Assembly (NCBI RefSeq): GCF_000242635.2
Contig: NC_017770.1
Location: 3,670,669-3,734,668 of the forward strand
DNA from: Solitalea canadensis DSM 3403
GTDB taxonomy: Bacteria > Bacteroidota > Bacteroidia > Sphingobacteriales > Sphingobacteriaceae
Reading direction: 5' to 3'
Length of the DNA: 64,000 nucleotides
Shown here piece by piece: positions 44,393 to 53,203 of the stretch (position 1 is the first letter of the stretch; each line of letters begins with the position of its first letter). Both the position numbers and the translations under genes were made by a program. The notes beneath the pieces are model-generated. The model did not search any database. It saw only the letters and a list, made by a program, of their open reading frames with translations, and was not told the DNA's origin.

Positions 44393-45019
44393 ATGGAGAA
44401 CCTAGACGCTATTATTGAAAATTACAAAAAACTCTCTACCGATAAATTAATTTCACTTGCAGAAAAGCCGTCTGCATTAAGAATTGAGATAATTCCTTAC
44501 CTGCAATCTGAACTATTAAACCGCGATAAGAAAGAAGAAGCTCTTTCTCTTAGTGAGTTCCTAGTTAATAAACCCCGATCATTTAAGGATATGTCTGAAA
44601 AGGAGCTGGAAGAAATGATCAGAGAAAGAATGAATTCAGGTGAATCGATTGAAAGTATAAAATTAGATCTTAAAGATAATGGGGTTGATTTATTTGAGGT
44701 TTTAGCTACTGAAACGAAGTGGAAGGACGAAACATTCGACTATATCGTACACCTAAAGGAAGAAGGTTGGGATGAAACTTCTATTAATGAGAAAATGGAA
44801 GCTACTTATGGTATAACTGAAAATGAAACCGAAATTTTAAAAAGTCAATTAAAATCTAAAGGCAAACAAAATTTAATAATCGGCTATTCCATTGTTGTTA
44901 TAATGATCCTTTTTGCAACCGCTTCTTTTGCTGTGGGTGGAGGCTTCGGAATTGGTTTAGTACTATTAACCGGAGTAGGTGTATGGCGGATTGCAGAGGG
45001 ATACCGGCAAAGAAAATAA
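44393..45019 (+). CDS. Uncharacterised membrane protein with N-terminal helical domain
   Basis: A 208-aa protein that I do not recognise. Residues 1-155 are soluble, acidic and helical, with two similar EEL-x-M-I-RERMNSGESIESIK / YIVHLKEEGWDETSINEKM (core) segments that look like short repeats of a helix-turn element. Residues about 158-175 and 178-196 are hydrophobic and Gly-rich, giving a C-terminal membrane hairpin followed by a basic tail GYRQRK. It stands alone between leftward genes. An unknown role at the inner membrane is all that can be said. Confidence 0.75.
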   Translation: MENLDAIIENYKKLSTDKLISLAEKPSALRIEIIPYLQSELLNRDKKEEALSLSEFLVNKPRSFKDMSEKELEEMIRERMNSGESIESIKLDLKDNGVDLFEVLATETKWKDETFDYIVHLKEEGWDETSINEKMEATYGITENETEILKSQLKSKGKQNLIIGYSIVVIMILFATASFAVGGGFGIGLVLLTGVGVWRIAEGYRQRK

Positions 45020-45024
45020 GGTAC

Positions 45025-45135
45025 TTAGTTTTTTGATCGTATTTTAATAGAACGAATCAACCAAAAAGTTGTCACAATTAGCCGTGAGCAAAAGACAAGT
45101 GACGGAATTATAATAAGTAAAATTAAGCGGTTCAT
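45025..45135 (-). CDS. Possible 36-residue membrane peptide
   Basis: A small ORF with an ATG start and TAA stop. The product MNRLILLIIIPSLVFCSRLI continues with 16 further residues that include TTFWLIR and a basic end. It has a strong hydrophobic N-terminal helix and a positively charged C-terminus, as in bacterial small membrane proteins. It converges with the membrane protein gene that ends 6 nt away and otherwise fills an empty 236-nt gap. There is no independent evidence of translation. Confidence 0.25.
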   Translation of the reverse strand: MNRLILLIIIPSLVFCSRLIVTTFWLIRSIKIRSKN

Positions 45136-45255
45136 AGCTATAGATTTCTTATCTATAAGTTACGATTTTTTGAGGATTTTTTCTGATGATAACTGAAGTT
45201 TTACGATATTATACTTACTCAAATCTCCCTTCCTTTTAGAAGGGAAATGGTGAAA

Positions 45256-46836
45256 CTACATAGTTTTTAACAGCAGTGTATCTTTTTCATTTCCTTGTTT
45301 CAAATGAACATAATAGACTCCATCAGAAAGGCCATTTCTATGCAAAGTAACTTCATGCTGACCTTCATTAATTGATTCTTCTAATAAAACCCTTACTGTT
45401 TTACCTGCTGTATCAATTAATGATAATCGGGCTTTACCATTTCCCGAGATAAACCGGATGGTGGTATAATCAGTAAATGGATTCGGGAATACTGTTATTA
45501 GTTTTAGTTTTCCCTTACTATTGTTATCTATTTGATCTTTTGTCCTAAAAATTGCCAGCTCTTTATTCAAGTCGGGCTTATTATCCATTACTCGCTGAAT
45601 TTCTGATTCAGTTACTCCAAACCATTGATTCAAGACAGTAGCATAAATATTCCTGAAATCATGATTAGGATCGGCAACAACGCTGTCTCCGACTTTTGTA
45701 TTTTGAGGAATCTGAGGATTGGAGCCTAATATTCCCGGAATTACACCTGATCCAAAAACGATCATTGGTGCAGCAGCACCATGATCGGTACCATAACTTG
45801 CATTAGACCTAATTCTTCGCCCAAACTCAGAGAATGTGAACCCCGCCACCCGATGATCTTGTTTCATTAATTGAAGATCGTCCTGAAATGCAGCAATTGC
45901 TTCGGATAAATTCTTCATCAAGTTGGCATGCGTTCCGGTCAATGTACCGAACGCATCTTTATTGGTCTGATCGGCATGGGTATCAAAACCACCCATACTT
46001 ACAATAAAAATCCTTGTTTTCAATCCACCTGCCAATAATCTGGCCACTACTTTTAGTTGAGCCGCCAAATAATTCTTTGCGGATGAAGGAGGATATTTTG
46101 AAGAAAGATTAGCTCCTTTTTGGATTGCTTGCCTAAGTACATCCGAATAATCACCCGAAACCACCGACATATTCCGGATATATTTCAACTCTAATTCCGC
46201 TGCTGTTTTAGGAATTGAAGTATCAGCCTGCCCCTGTGCCAGGTACTCAAATACTTCAGGACTGCTTACAGAAATCCCCATCGGGTTACTCAACTCACCC
46301 ATTAATCCCAGCGAAAGAATTGCTCCTATTTGTAAAGCCGGTGGATGATCATATTTAGTTTCCGGATAACCGGGATAAATACCTTGAAGATATCTCCCAA
46401 TCCATCCCGACTCTATTACACGGGTTACATTATTCGGTGCAGTCCACCAAATGTCTGTTGAACGAAAATGAGATTGGTTGGCAGGATAGTACCCGGCATT
46501 TTGAATCACACGCACCTTTCCATCCTGATATTGACCATGTAATGCGCCCATAGATGGATGCAACCCCGTACTATTGGTCATTCGGAGAATCTTTGTTTCA
46601 GGCAATAAGATATTGGCCCGTGCAGCTGCCAGATTCGAATATTGATCAAGAGGTACAACCATATTTAATCCGTCGTTTCCTCCGTTCAATTGCACTACCA
46701 CCAATACTCTATCATTATCAGCCTGGGCTAGAAGATCTAATAATTGAGTATTTGCAAATGCTTTCATCTGAAAGCCTCCGGCTAAGACGGGAACGGCCGC
46801 AGCTGAGCTATATCGTAAAAAGTCTCTTCTTCTCAT
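45256..46836 (-). CDS. DUF1501 protein with Tat-like signal and T9SS sorting tail
   Basis: A secreted protein of 526 aa. The N-terminus MRRRDFLRYSSAAAVPVLAG is a twin-arginine-type signal. The body is DUF1501 (alkaline-phosphatase-like fold), with VVVQLNGGNDGLNMVVPL, NQSHFRSTDIWW, FDTHADQ and FSEFGRRIRSN followed by GTDHGAAAPMIVFG. The last about 75 residues are a Por/T9SS type A sorting domain (VFPNPFTDYTTIRF ... GLSDGVYYVHLK). It is downstream of, and only 36 nt from, the DUF1800 gene, its usual partner. The substrate is unknown. Confidence 0.92.
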   Translation of the reverse strand: MRRRDFLRYSSAAAVPVLAGGFQMKAFANTQLLDLLAQADNDRVLVVVQLNGGNDGLNMVVPLDQYSNLAAARANILLPETKILRMTNSTGLHPSMGALHGQYQDGKVRVIQNAGYYPANQSHFRSTDIWWTAPNNVTRVIESGWIGRYLQGIYPGYPETKYDHPPALQIGAILSLGLMGELSNPMGISVSSPEVFEYLAQGQADTSIPKTAAELELKYIRNMSVVSGDYSDVLRQAIQKGANLSSKYPPSSAKNYLAAQLKVVARLLAGGLKTRIFIVSMGGFDTHADQTNKDAFGTLTGTHANLMKNLSEAIAAFQDDLQLMKQDHRVAGFTFSEFGRRIRSNASYGTDHGAAAPMIVFGSGVIPGILGSNPQIPQNTKVGDSVVADPNHDFRNIYATVLNQWFGVTESEIQRVMDNKPDLNKELAIFRTKDQIDNNSKGKLKLITVFPNPFTDYTTIRFISGNGKARLSLIDTAGKTVRVLLEESINEGQHEVTLHRNGLSDGVYYVHLKQGNEKDTLLLKTM

Positions 46837-46841
46837 AACTT

Positions 46842-46869
46842 GGATTTCACTGATTTTTAGGGATTACAC
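46842..46869 (-). repeat. Paired leader repeat (copy C) before the DUF1501 gene
   Basis: On the minus strand GTGTAATCCC (46869-46860) and ATCAGTGAAATCC (46854-46842) occupy nearly the whole 36-nt spacer between the DUF1800 stop and the DUF1501 start, in the same orientation as copies A, B and D. Confidence 0.65.
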
Positions 46870-46872
46870 TTT

Positions 46873-48588
46873 CTAAGACAAGTGATATTCTGGCATGGCC
46901 AGCAAGTAGGTGAAAAATGAATTCAGCATTTGGGTTACTTCCATTGTAGAGCCATTAGCCGTGTACTTGGACCAGTTTGTTGTCCAATAGTTTGGATCTG
47001 TTGACAAGCCCATTAACAAGGCGTCGAATAATAATATATCTTTTTGTGCTTGGGTAAGCGGCAAAACAGCAGGTAACAGAAAACCTGTTATTTTATCAAT
47101 CATTACCCTAGCATCAATGATTTCTGCCTGAGACAAGTTCTTTTTGAGAAAATCCAACGGATGTATACTCAACATTAATCCGTTTGCATCTACGCCGGTA
47201 ACGATATGGTCTGTAAATCCTTTACGTTGATACATCGTATCCGAATTGATCCAATACTCATGGTAGGAAGGCTCTTGGCCGTAACCCGCCCAACCGGAAA
47301 CACCGGGAGGATCTAACAGATTTAATTGCATCTCCATTGCCTCCTCGTATAATTTAAACCACGCATTGTATTTTGCCTGAGGAGTGTCGACGGAACCATT
47401 CGTATCAACATCAAACTCTTTGCAAACTCCTGCTACATAATCAATCGGATTTTTAATTACACAGCCCCTGTTCAGCACATCATAAAAATGCTGACTTAAA
47501 AACAACTGCTGCAACACAGGTTTAAATTCAAAGTTGCTGTTAAATAACGTTTGGGCAAGCGGAGCAATAATGTTGTCTTCGGTAAACTGGTCTATCTGAT
47601 AGTAAACAAAATACCGGTATAATCGTCGGCAGATAAACTTAGCGGCGGCCAACGGATCCTCTGATTGAGTAAGAATCATATCAACCAGCGTTTTATATTC
47701 AGTTTCTCCTGCTGGCTGGATAATGTAGTTTTTAAAACGTGCTGAAAACTGTTTTGCTTTCTGATCGTGGAATTGTGGTGTAAAATAAGATGAAATGGTA
47801 TTGTCTGCTTGCACCTGATGCCGCCAACCCGTTAGCACACGTGTTGCGGCCTTTACATCATCTTCATTATAAAAAGTATAATCACCTATCGGATCAGCCG
47901 TTTGCGGGCCTTTTCCAATACTAAATAACTCTAGCAACTCTCTGCCATAATTCTCGTTGGGATTAAATGCGGTATTACTATCTCCATTCAGGTAACGCAG
48001 CATTGCAGGATTTACGGTAATTTCTTCCAACAACGTACGATAACTACCAATCGCATTCTTTCTTAATAAAGCATTATATTGATAACAATAGTGGGCTTCA
48101 TCAACTATTTGCGACTCGGTTACAAAATGGTTGTGCCAAAACAAGGTCATTTTTTCTCTGACATTAAACCCTTCCGGTTTTGAATAGTCTTGTTCTAACA
48201 TGAGTCCAAACCACCATGCCCTTAAACTATTTAATCGCTGACCATTTGATTCTCCGTTTGCATTGGCTTTTATAGTCCAGGAGTCGGTAGGATTTGAGAA
48301 GTTATCTTCAGTAGCATTTTGTGGAGGATTTGGAGCCGACAAACTGATTAGCAATTTGTTAACCGCACCTTGTAAACCCAAACCTTGCACATAGTTTACA
48401 AGCTTTTTGGAGGCACCAAACGTTGCCCTTCGAACTAAATGCTTGGCTTCCTCTTCTCCCCATACCGTTTGAGGAGCTAAAGTTGAAGTTGGTCGTTGTA
48501 TATCAGAAACAGGAGGAGCAGCAACTCTGGCAGATGAAGGAACAAAAAAATAAGAATCGAACGCTGAAAGAAATGACCGTCGGTTCAT
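46873..48588 (-). CDS. DUF1800 family protein
   Basis: A 571-aa protein. The start is set at ATG 48588 (MNRRSFLSAFDSYFFV), since 62 further in-frame codons upstream are AT-rich and unlike the family. DUF1800 hallmarks are HLVRRATFGASKKLV, REKMTLFWHNHFVTE, NENYGRELLELFSIG, DVKAATRVLTGWR, FICRRLYRYFVYY and DPPGVSGWAGYG. The RRSFL start may be a weak Tat-type signal, but the following segment is not very hydrophobic. It is first in a two-gene operon with DUF1501. The pair is widespread, presumably in envelope or extracellular metabolism, with no known reaction. Confidence 0.9.
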   Translation of the reverse strand: MNRRSFLSAFDSYFFVPSSARVAAPPVSDIQRPTSTLAPQTVWGEEEAKHLVRRATFGASKKLVNYVQGLGLQGAVNKLLISLSAPNPPQNATEDNFSNPTDSWTIKANANGESNGQRLNSLRAWWFGLMLEQDYSKPEGFNVREKMTLFWHNHFVTESQIVDEAHYCYQYNALLRKNAIGSYRTLLEEITVNPAMLRYLNGDSNTAFNPNENYGRELLELFSIGKGPQTADPIGDYTFYNEDDVKAATRVLTGWRHQVQADNTISSYFTPQFHDQKAKQFSARFKNYIIQPAGETEYKTLVDMILTQSEDPLAAAKFICRRLYRYFVYYQIDQFTEDNIIAPLAQTLFNSNFEFKPVLQQLFLSQHFYDVLNRGCVIKNPIDYVAGVCKEFDVDTNGSVDTPQAKYNAWFKLYEEAMEMQLNLLDPPGVSGWAGYGQEPSYHEYWINSDTMYQRKGFTDHIVTGVDANGLMLSIHPLDFLKKNLSQAEIIDARVMIDKITGFLLPAVLPLTQAQKDILLFDALLMGLSTDPNYWTTNWSKYTANGSTMEVTQMLNSFFTYLLAMPEYHLS

Positions 48589-48828
48589 AGTTGATTTTGG
48601 TTTGTTATGGTTGTACGAGTAACAAGGTTGTTGGGTTTCAAATGAATGTTTTTTGATAAATTTATACAGGCTTAAAAAACCTAAAAGATCAGAAAACGGA
48701 ATAAACTCTTTGATTAATTGAAAAGAAGCATAGTAAAAACGTTGATACAGTAAAAAGTTTTCAAGTAAAAACAACTTACTTGCGAAAAAATTGTTATCAC
48801 ATATAATTTAATTAACCCTTATCTGTCA

Positions 48829-49896
48829 ATGAAAGTAAAGTACATTATTTACGCTTTAATAGTTGTGGTTTTAGGCTACCTGATCTATAACAGAGTTACA
48901 GCTCCTTCACCTGGCAAGGAAAAAGGTGCTGCCGGAAAAGGTGGAGGCAAACCAAACGGTCCTATGGCGGTAAATGGTGTGATTGCAAAATCCGAAAACT
49001 TTACCGACAAGCTAAATATTACCGGAAATATCGTTTCTAATGAAGAAGTCTCTATAAGAAGCGAAGCTTCAGGACTGATAACCAACATCTATTTTAAAGA
49101 AGGAAGCAATGTTGCAAAAGGTGCTTTACTTATCAAAATAAACGACAAAGATTTACAGGCGCAGCTCACCAAAGCGATTACCATGCAAAAGCTGGCCGAA
49201 GAAAAAGAATATCGAGCCCGCATCCTTTTAGAAAAAGAGGCTGTTAGCAAAGAAGATTATGACGCTACTCTTGCCGACGTCAATGCCTTAAAAGCTGAGA
49301 CTCAACTCATCAGAACTCAAATTATTAAAACCGAGATAAGAGCCCCATTCAGCGGTACTATTGGATTGCGCTCTGTTTCAGTTGGAGATTATCTTACTCC
49401 ACAAACAGATATTACCACATTGGTAAATGTAAATCCTGCAAAAATCACGTTCACTGTTCCTGAGAAATATATTCAGTTAATTAAGAGAAATTCAGCTGTT
49501 GATTTTACTGTTGAAGGAAATAAACGGGTGTACACGGCAACTGTTTATGCTATTGAGCCTAAAATTGATGAAGCAACGCGTACAGTACTGCTCAAAGCTA
49601 CTGCACCTAATAATGATGGAAGCTTATTACCTGGCTCATTCGCTAAAGTTGAATTAGCCTTAAAAGAGGTAAAAGATGCTTTGTTTGTTCCAACACAAGC
49701 GGTAGTACCTTTGTTAAAAGGTAAGAAGGTGTTTTTATGCAAAAATGGAATTGCAAGAGATGCAATTATTGAAACTGGTGCTCGTACAAGTGATCGTGTG
49801 CAGGTTCTTTCCGGCATTAGTCCGGGCGATACCATTATCACAACTGGTATCATGTCATTAAAGCCTGAAACACCAGTAAAAGTTAGTATTAATTAA
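48829..49896 (+). CDS. RND periplasmic adaptor, membrane-anchored
   Basis: Membrane-fusion protein of 355 aa. Instead of a lipobox it keeps an uncleaved N-terminal helix (IIYALIVVVLGYLIYN) and a Gly/Lys-rich linker. Barrel-sandwich motifs ISEA-like YFKEGSNVAKGALLIKI and IRAPFSGTIGLRSVSVGDY flank a short coiled-coil (about 105-155). The beta-barrel block ITFTVPEKYI and the membrane-proximal domain LFVPTQAVVP follow. It is the first gene of the rightward RND operon and is different in lineage from the adaptor at 7350. Confidence 0.93.
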   Translation: MKVKYIIYALIVVVLGYLIYNRVTAPSPGKEKGAAGKGGGKPNGPMAVNGVIAKSENFTDKLNITGNIVSNEEVSIRSEASGLITNIYFKEGSNVAKGALLIKINDKDLQAQLTKAITMQKLAEEKEYRARILLEKEAVSKEDYDATLADVNALKAETQLIRTQIIKTEIRAPFSGTIGLRSVSVGDYLTPQTDITTLVNVNPAKITFTVPEKYIQLIKRNSAVDFTVEGNKRVYTATVYAIEPKIDEATRTVLLKATAPNNDGSLLPGSFAKVELALKEVKDALFVPTQAVVPLLKGKKVFLCKNGIARDAIIETGARTSDRVQVLSGISPGDTIITTGIMSLKPETPVKVSIN

Positions 49897-50000
49897 GTTT
49901 TTAGGTCGAATAAAGGTGTGAGTAAAGTGTTGACACAGATTAGTAACACTTCCGGCAAAACTAACTAACGATCAATTGAGGCCTTTTAGAACTATAAAAA

Positions 50001-53000
50001 ATGAGTAGTTTATCAACCACCAGCATTAAGCGTCCGGTATTAGCGATTGTGATGAATATCATCATTATACTGTTCGGATATATTGGTTTTAAATATTTGG
50101 GGGTTCGCGAATACCCTTCTATCGACCCTCCTATTGTTAACGTGCGTACCAATTATCCCGGTGCAAACGCTGATGTTATTGAATCTCAGATTACCGAGCC
50201 GCTTGAAAAAGCAATCAATAGTATTGATGGAATTCGAACCATATCTTCATCAAGTAACCAAGGGTCAAGTAATATTACCGTAGAGTTTAACCTGAGTAAA
50301 GATTTAGATGATGCTGCAAATGATGTGCGCGACAAGGTTTCTCAGGCAGCCAGGAGCTTACCTAAAGATATTGATGGATTACCTGTTGTAAGTAAAGCAG
50401 ATGCCAACTCTGATGCGATCATCTCGATGACACTGCAGAGTAATACACGAAACCAATTAGAGGTAAGTGATTATGCTGAAAACGTATTGGCTGAACGCCT
50501 GCAAACTATACCGGGTGTAAGTTCTATCCAGATTTGGGGGCAAAAGCGCTATGCAATGCGTTTATGGATAGACCCTATTCGTTTATCTTCTTACGGACTT
50601 ACCACACTTGACGTAAAAAATGCACTGGACAGGGAAAACGTTCAGTTACCTACTGGAAAAATAACCGGCGACAATACTGAACTGACAGTAAATGCAGCCG
50701 GCAATATGTCAACAGAAGAAGAGTTTAACAATCTTATCATTAAAAATGATGGTGCTAACATCATTCGCTTAAGCGATGTTGGGCACGCCATTTTAGGTCC
50801 TGAAAATGAAGAAACCATTCTTCGCGAATCAGGTGTTCCGATGATCGGTTTGGCATTAGTTCCGCAGCCAGGAGCTAATTATATCGATATATCCAATGAG
50901 TTCTACAAACGATACGAACAAATCAAAAAGGATCTTCCTAAAGATTATAAAACCGATATAGCGGTTGATAATACCTTATTCATCAAAAAATCCATTAATG
51001 AGGTAGCCGAAACGCTTATCATCGCATTGATTCTGGTTGTATTAATCATTTATATATTCTTCCGTAACTGGGGAATTGCATTTCGTCCACTGATCGATAT
51101 TCCGGTGTCCTTAATTGGCACCTTCTTTATCATGTACCTGATGGGCTTCTCCATCAACGTATTAACTTTGCTGGCCATTGTACTGGCAACGGGTTTGGTG
51201 GTTGACGATGGTATTGTAGTAACGGAGAATATTTATAAAAAAGTAGAAGAAGGCTTTTCTCCTTTTGAAGCGGCCATTAAAGGCTCAAATGAGATTTTCT
51301 TCGCTATTATCTCCACGTCCATTACACTTGCGGCGGTATTCTTACCGATTATTTTCCTGGAAGGTTTTGTAGGCCGTTTATTCCGAGAGTTTGGTATAGT
51401 AATATCGGCGGCGGTATTGATCTCCGCATTTGTGTCGTTAACATTAACGCCAATGCTAAATGCGAAGCTAATTCGTAAGAATAGTAAGCAAAGCCGTTTT
51501 TATGAGTTGACGGAGCCTATGTTTGTGAACATGGTAGAAAGCTACCGTGCTTCTTTAAACAAATTCCTGACGAATAGATGGTTTGCCTTCCCACTGATTG
51601 CGCTTTGTATCGGCATGATCGTACTTTTCGGAAAGAGTCTTCAATCAGAGCTAGCTCCTTTAGACGACCGTAGCTTTATTAGTTTAAATGTGACGGCTCC
51701 TGAAGGTGCTTCTTATGACTACACTGATAGTTTTGTTAAGAAAATAACGCAAACAGTTATTGATTCCATTCCGGAAAAACAAGTATTGCTAACGGTAACA
51801 GCTCCGGGATTTGGTAATTCTGCTACCAACACGGCTTTTGCCCGCTTACGTTTAACCGACCCTGCGAACAGAGAACGCAGTCAACAACAAATTGCCGATT
51901 ATCTGACCAAAATAACAGGTAGAATGTCGGAGGCCAGAACTTTCGTAATCCAGCAACAAACCATTTCTGCAGGAGGTGGCCGTGGCTTACCGGTTCAGTA
52001 TGTGTTACAAGCACCTAACTTCGACAAACTAAAAGAAATATTGCCTAAGTTTATGGATGCGGTTCAGCAAAGTCCGACATTCACCATGACGGATGTGAAC
52101 CTGAAATTCAATAAACCAGAACTTAACATCACCATTGATCGTGATAAAGCTAAGGCTTTAGGTGTTTCCTTTGTAGATGTGGCACAAACTTTACAGTTAG
52201 GTTTAAGCGGACAACGTTTTGGTTATTACATTATGAATGGTAAACAATATCAGGTAATTGGCCAGTTTGACCGTTCAGACCGCGAAGATCCATCCAATCT
52301 GACTTCCATCTTTGTGCGTAACAATCAGAATCAATTGATTCAGATGGACAATCTTGTAAAAATTCAGGAAAACAGTTCTCCGCCTCAATTGTATCACTTT
52401 AATCGTTTTATGTCGGCTACTGTTTCGGCGGGTTTAGCTCCGGGTAAAACCATTGGTGATGGAATTGCAGAAATGGATCGTATTGCCAAAAAGGTATTGG
52501 ATGATTCATTCCAAACCTCTTTAACAGGTGCCTCACGTGACTTTGCAGAAAGTTCGTCAAATATTCTTTTTGCTTTCGTTTTAGCATTAGTATTGATCTA
52601 TCTGATCCTGGCTGCCCAGTTTGAAAGCTTTATCGATCCGTTTATCATCATGATCACGGTTCCATTAGCAATTGCAGGTGCAGTGTTTTCATTATGGTTA
52701 TTTAACCAAACGATCAATATTTTCAGCCAGATCGGTATTATTATGCTGGTAGGTTTGGTAACTAAAAACGGTATCCTTATCGTTGAGTTTGCAAACCAAC
52801 TGAAAGAACAAGGAGTTCCGTTGCAAAAAGCAATTCGTGACGCATCAGCGGCTCGTCTTCGCCCAATCTTAATGACCAGTTTAGCAACTGCTTTAGGTGC
52901 ATTACCAATTGCGATGGCCTTAGGAGACGCTGCAAAAAGCCGGATGAGCATGGGTATTGTTGTTATCGGAGGTATTTTATTCTCGCTTGCGTTAACACTG

Positions 53001-53114
53001 TTTGTTATCCCTGCCGTTTATTCTTACTTATCACGCGAACATAAGCCGCATCCTGATGAAGTAAAACCAACAAGTGAAGAATCTGAGCCGAAATTTATTC
53101 CGGCAGAAGCATAA
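50001..53114 (+). CDS. RND efflux permease (MexB/MdtB-like)
   Basis: Inner-membrane RND pump of 1037 aa. The start STTSIKRPVLAIVMNIIIIL is followed by the porter loops. The proton-relay pair is D402-D403 in TM4 (GLVVDDGIVVTENIY), and the TM10-12 blocks FVLALVLIYLILAAQFESF and RLRPILMTSLATALGALPIA are intact. No heavy-metal signature is seen, so a small-molecule substrate is expected. It lies 104 nt after the adaptor and 89 nt before the outer-membrane gene, with a strong hairpin in the second gap. That implies lower or separate expression of the channel gene. Confidence 0.95.
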   Translation: MSSLSTTSIKRPVLAIVMNIIIILFGYIGFKYLGVREYPSIDPPIVNVRTNYPGANADVIESQITEPLEKAINSIDGIRTISSSSNQGSSNITVEFNLSKDLDDAANDVRDKVSQAARSLPKDIDGLPVVSKADANSDAIISMTLQSNTRNQLEVSDYAENVLAERLQTIPGVSSIQIWGQKRYAMRLWIDPIRLSSYGLTTLDVKNALDRENVQLPTGKITGDNTELTVNAAGNMSTEEEFNNLIIKNDGANIIRLSDVGHAILGPENEETILRESGVPMIGLALVPQPGANYIDISNEFYKRYEQIKKDLPKDYKTDIAVDNTLFIKKSINEVAETLIIALILVVLIIYIFFRNWGIAFRPLIDIPVSLIGTFFIMYLMGFSINVLTLLAIVLATGLVVDDGIVVTENIYKKVEEGFSPFEAAIKGSNEIFFAIISTSITLAAVFLPIIFLEGFVGRLFREFGIVISAAVLISAFVSLTLTPMLNAKLIRKNSKQSRFYELTEPMFVNMVESYRASLNKFLTNRWFAFPLIALCIGMIVLFGKSLQSELAPLDDRSFISLNVTAPEGASYDYTDSFVKKITQTVIDSIPEKQVLLTVTAPGFGNSATNTAFARLRLTDPANRERSQQQIADYLTKITGRMSEARTFVIQQQTISAGGGRGLPVQYVLQAPNFDKLKEILPKFMDAVQQSPTFTMTDVNLKFNKPELNITIDRDKAKALGVSFVDVAQTLQLGLSGQRFGYYIMNGKQYQVIGQFDRSDREDPSNLTSIFVRNNQNQLIQMDNLVKIQENSSPPQLYHFNRFMSATVSAGLAPGKTIGDGIAEMDRIAKKVLDDSFQTSLTGASRDFAESSSNILFAFVLALVLIYLILAAQFESFIDPFIIMITVPLAIAGAVFSLWLFNQTINIFSQIGIIMLVGLVTKNGILIVEFANQLKEQGVPLQKAIRDASAARLRPILMTSLATALGALPIAMALGDAAKSRMSMGIVVIGGILFSLALTLFVIPAVYSYLSREHKPHPDEVKPTSEESEPKFIPAEA

Positions 53115-53158
53115 AAAAACAAGGTATTCAACCAAAAATGATTGAATACCTTGTTTTT
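53115..53158 (+). terminator. Terminator after the second RND permease
   Basis: AAAAACAAGGTATTCAA and its perfect 17-bp complement TTGAATACCTTGTTTTT enclose a 10-nt loop. It sits between the permease and its outer-membrane partner, so it either ends the transcript or attenuates the downstream genes. Confidence 0.88.
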
Positions 53159-53203
53159 AACAACGAACCGTAACCATATATAACACTATAGATAAAATTC
53201 TGA

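Noticed and set aside
45226-45245. TCCCTTC/GAAGGGA hairpin before the DUF1501 stop side
   Set aside because: The stem is only 7 bp without a T-run on the minus strand, too weak to call a terminator.
48589-48774. Extension of the DUF1800 protein to 48774
   Set aside because: The 62 added residues are Phe/Tyr/Lys-rich translation of AT-rich promoter DNA. A natural RRxFL start lies at 48588.
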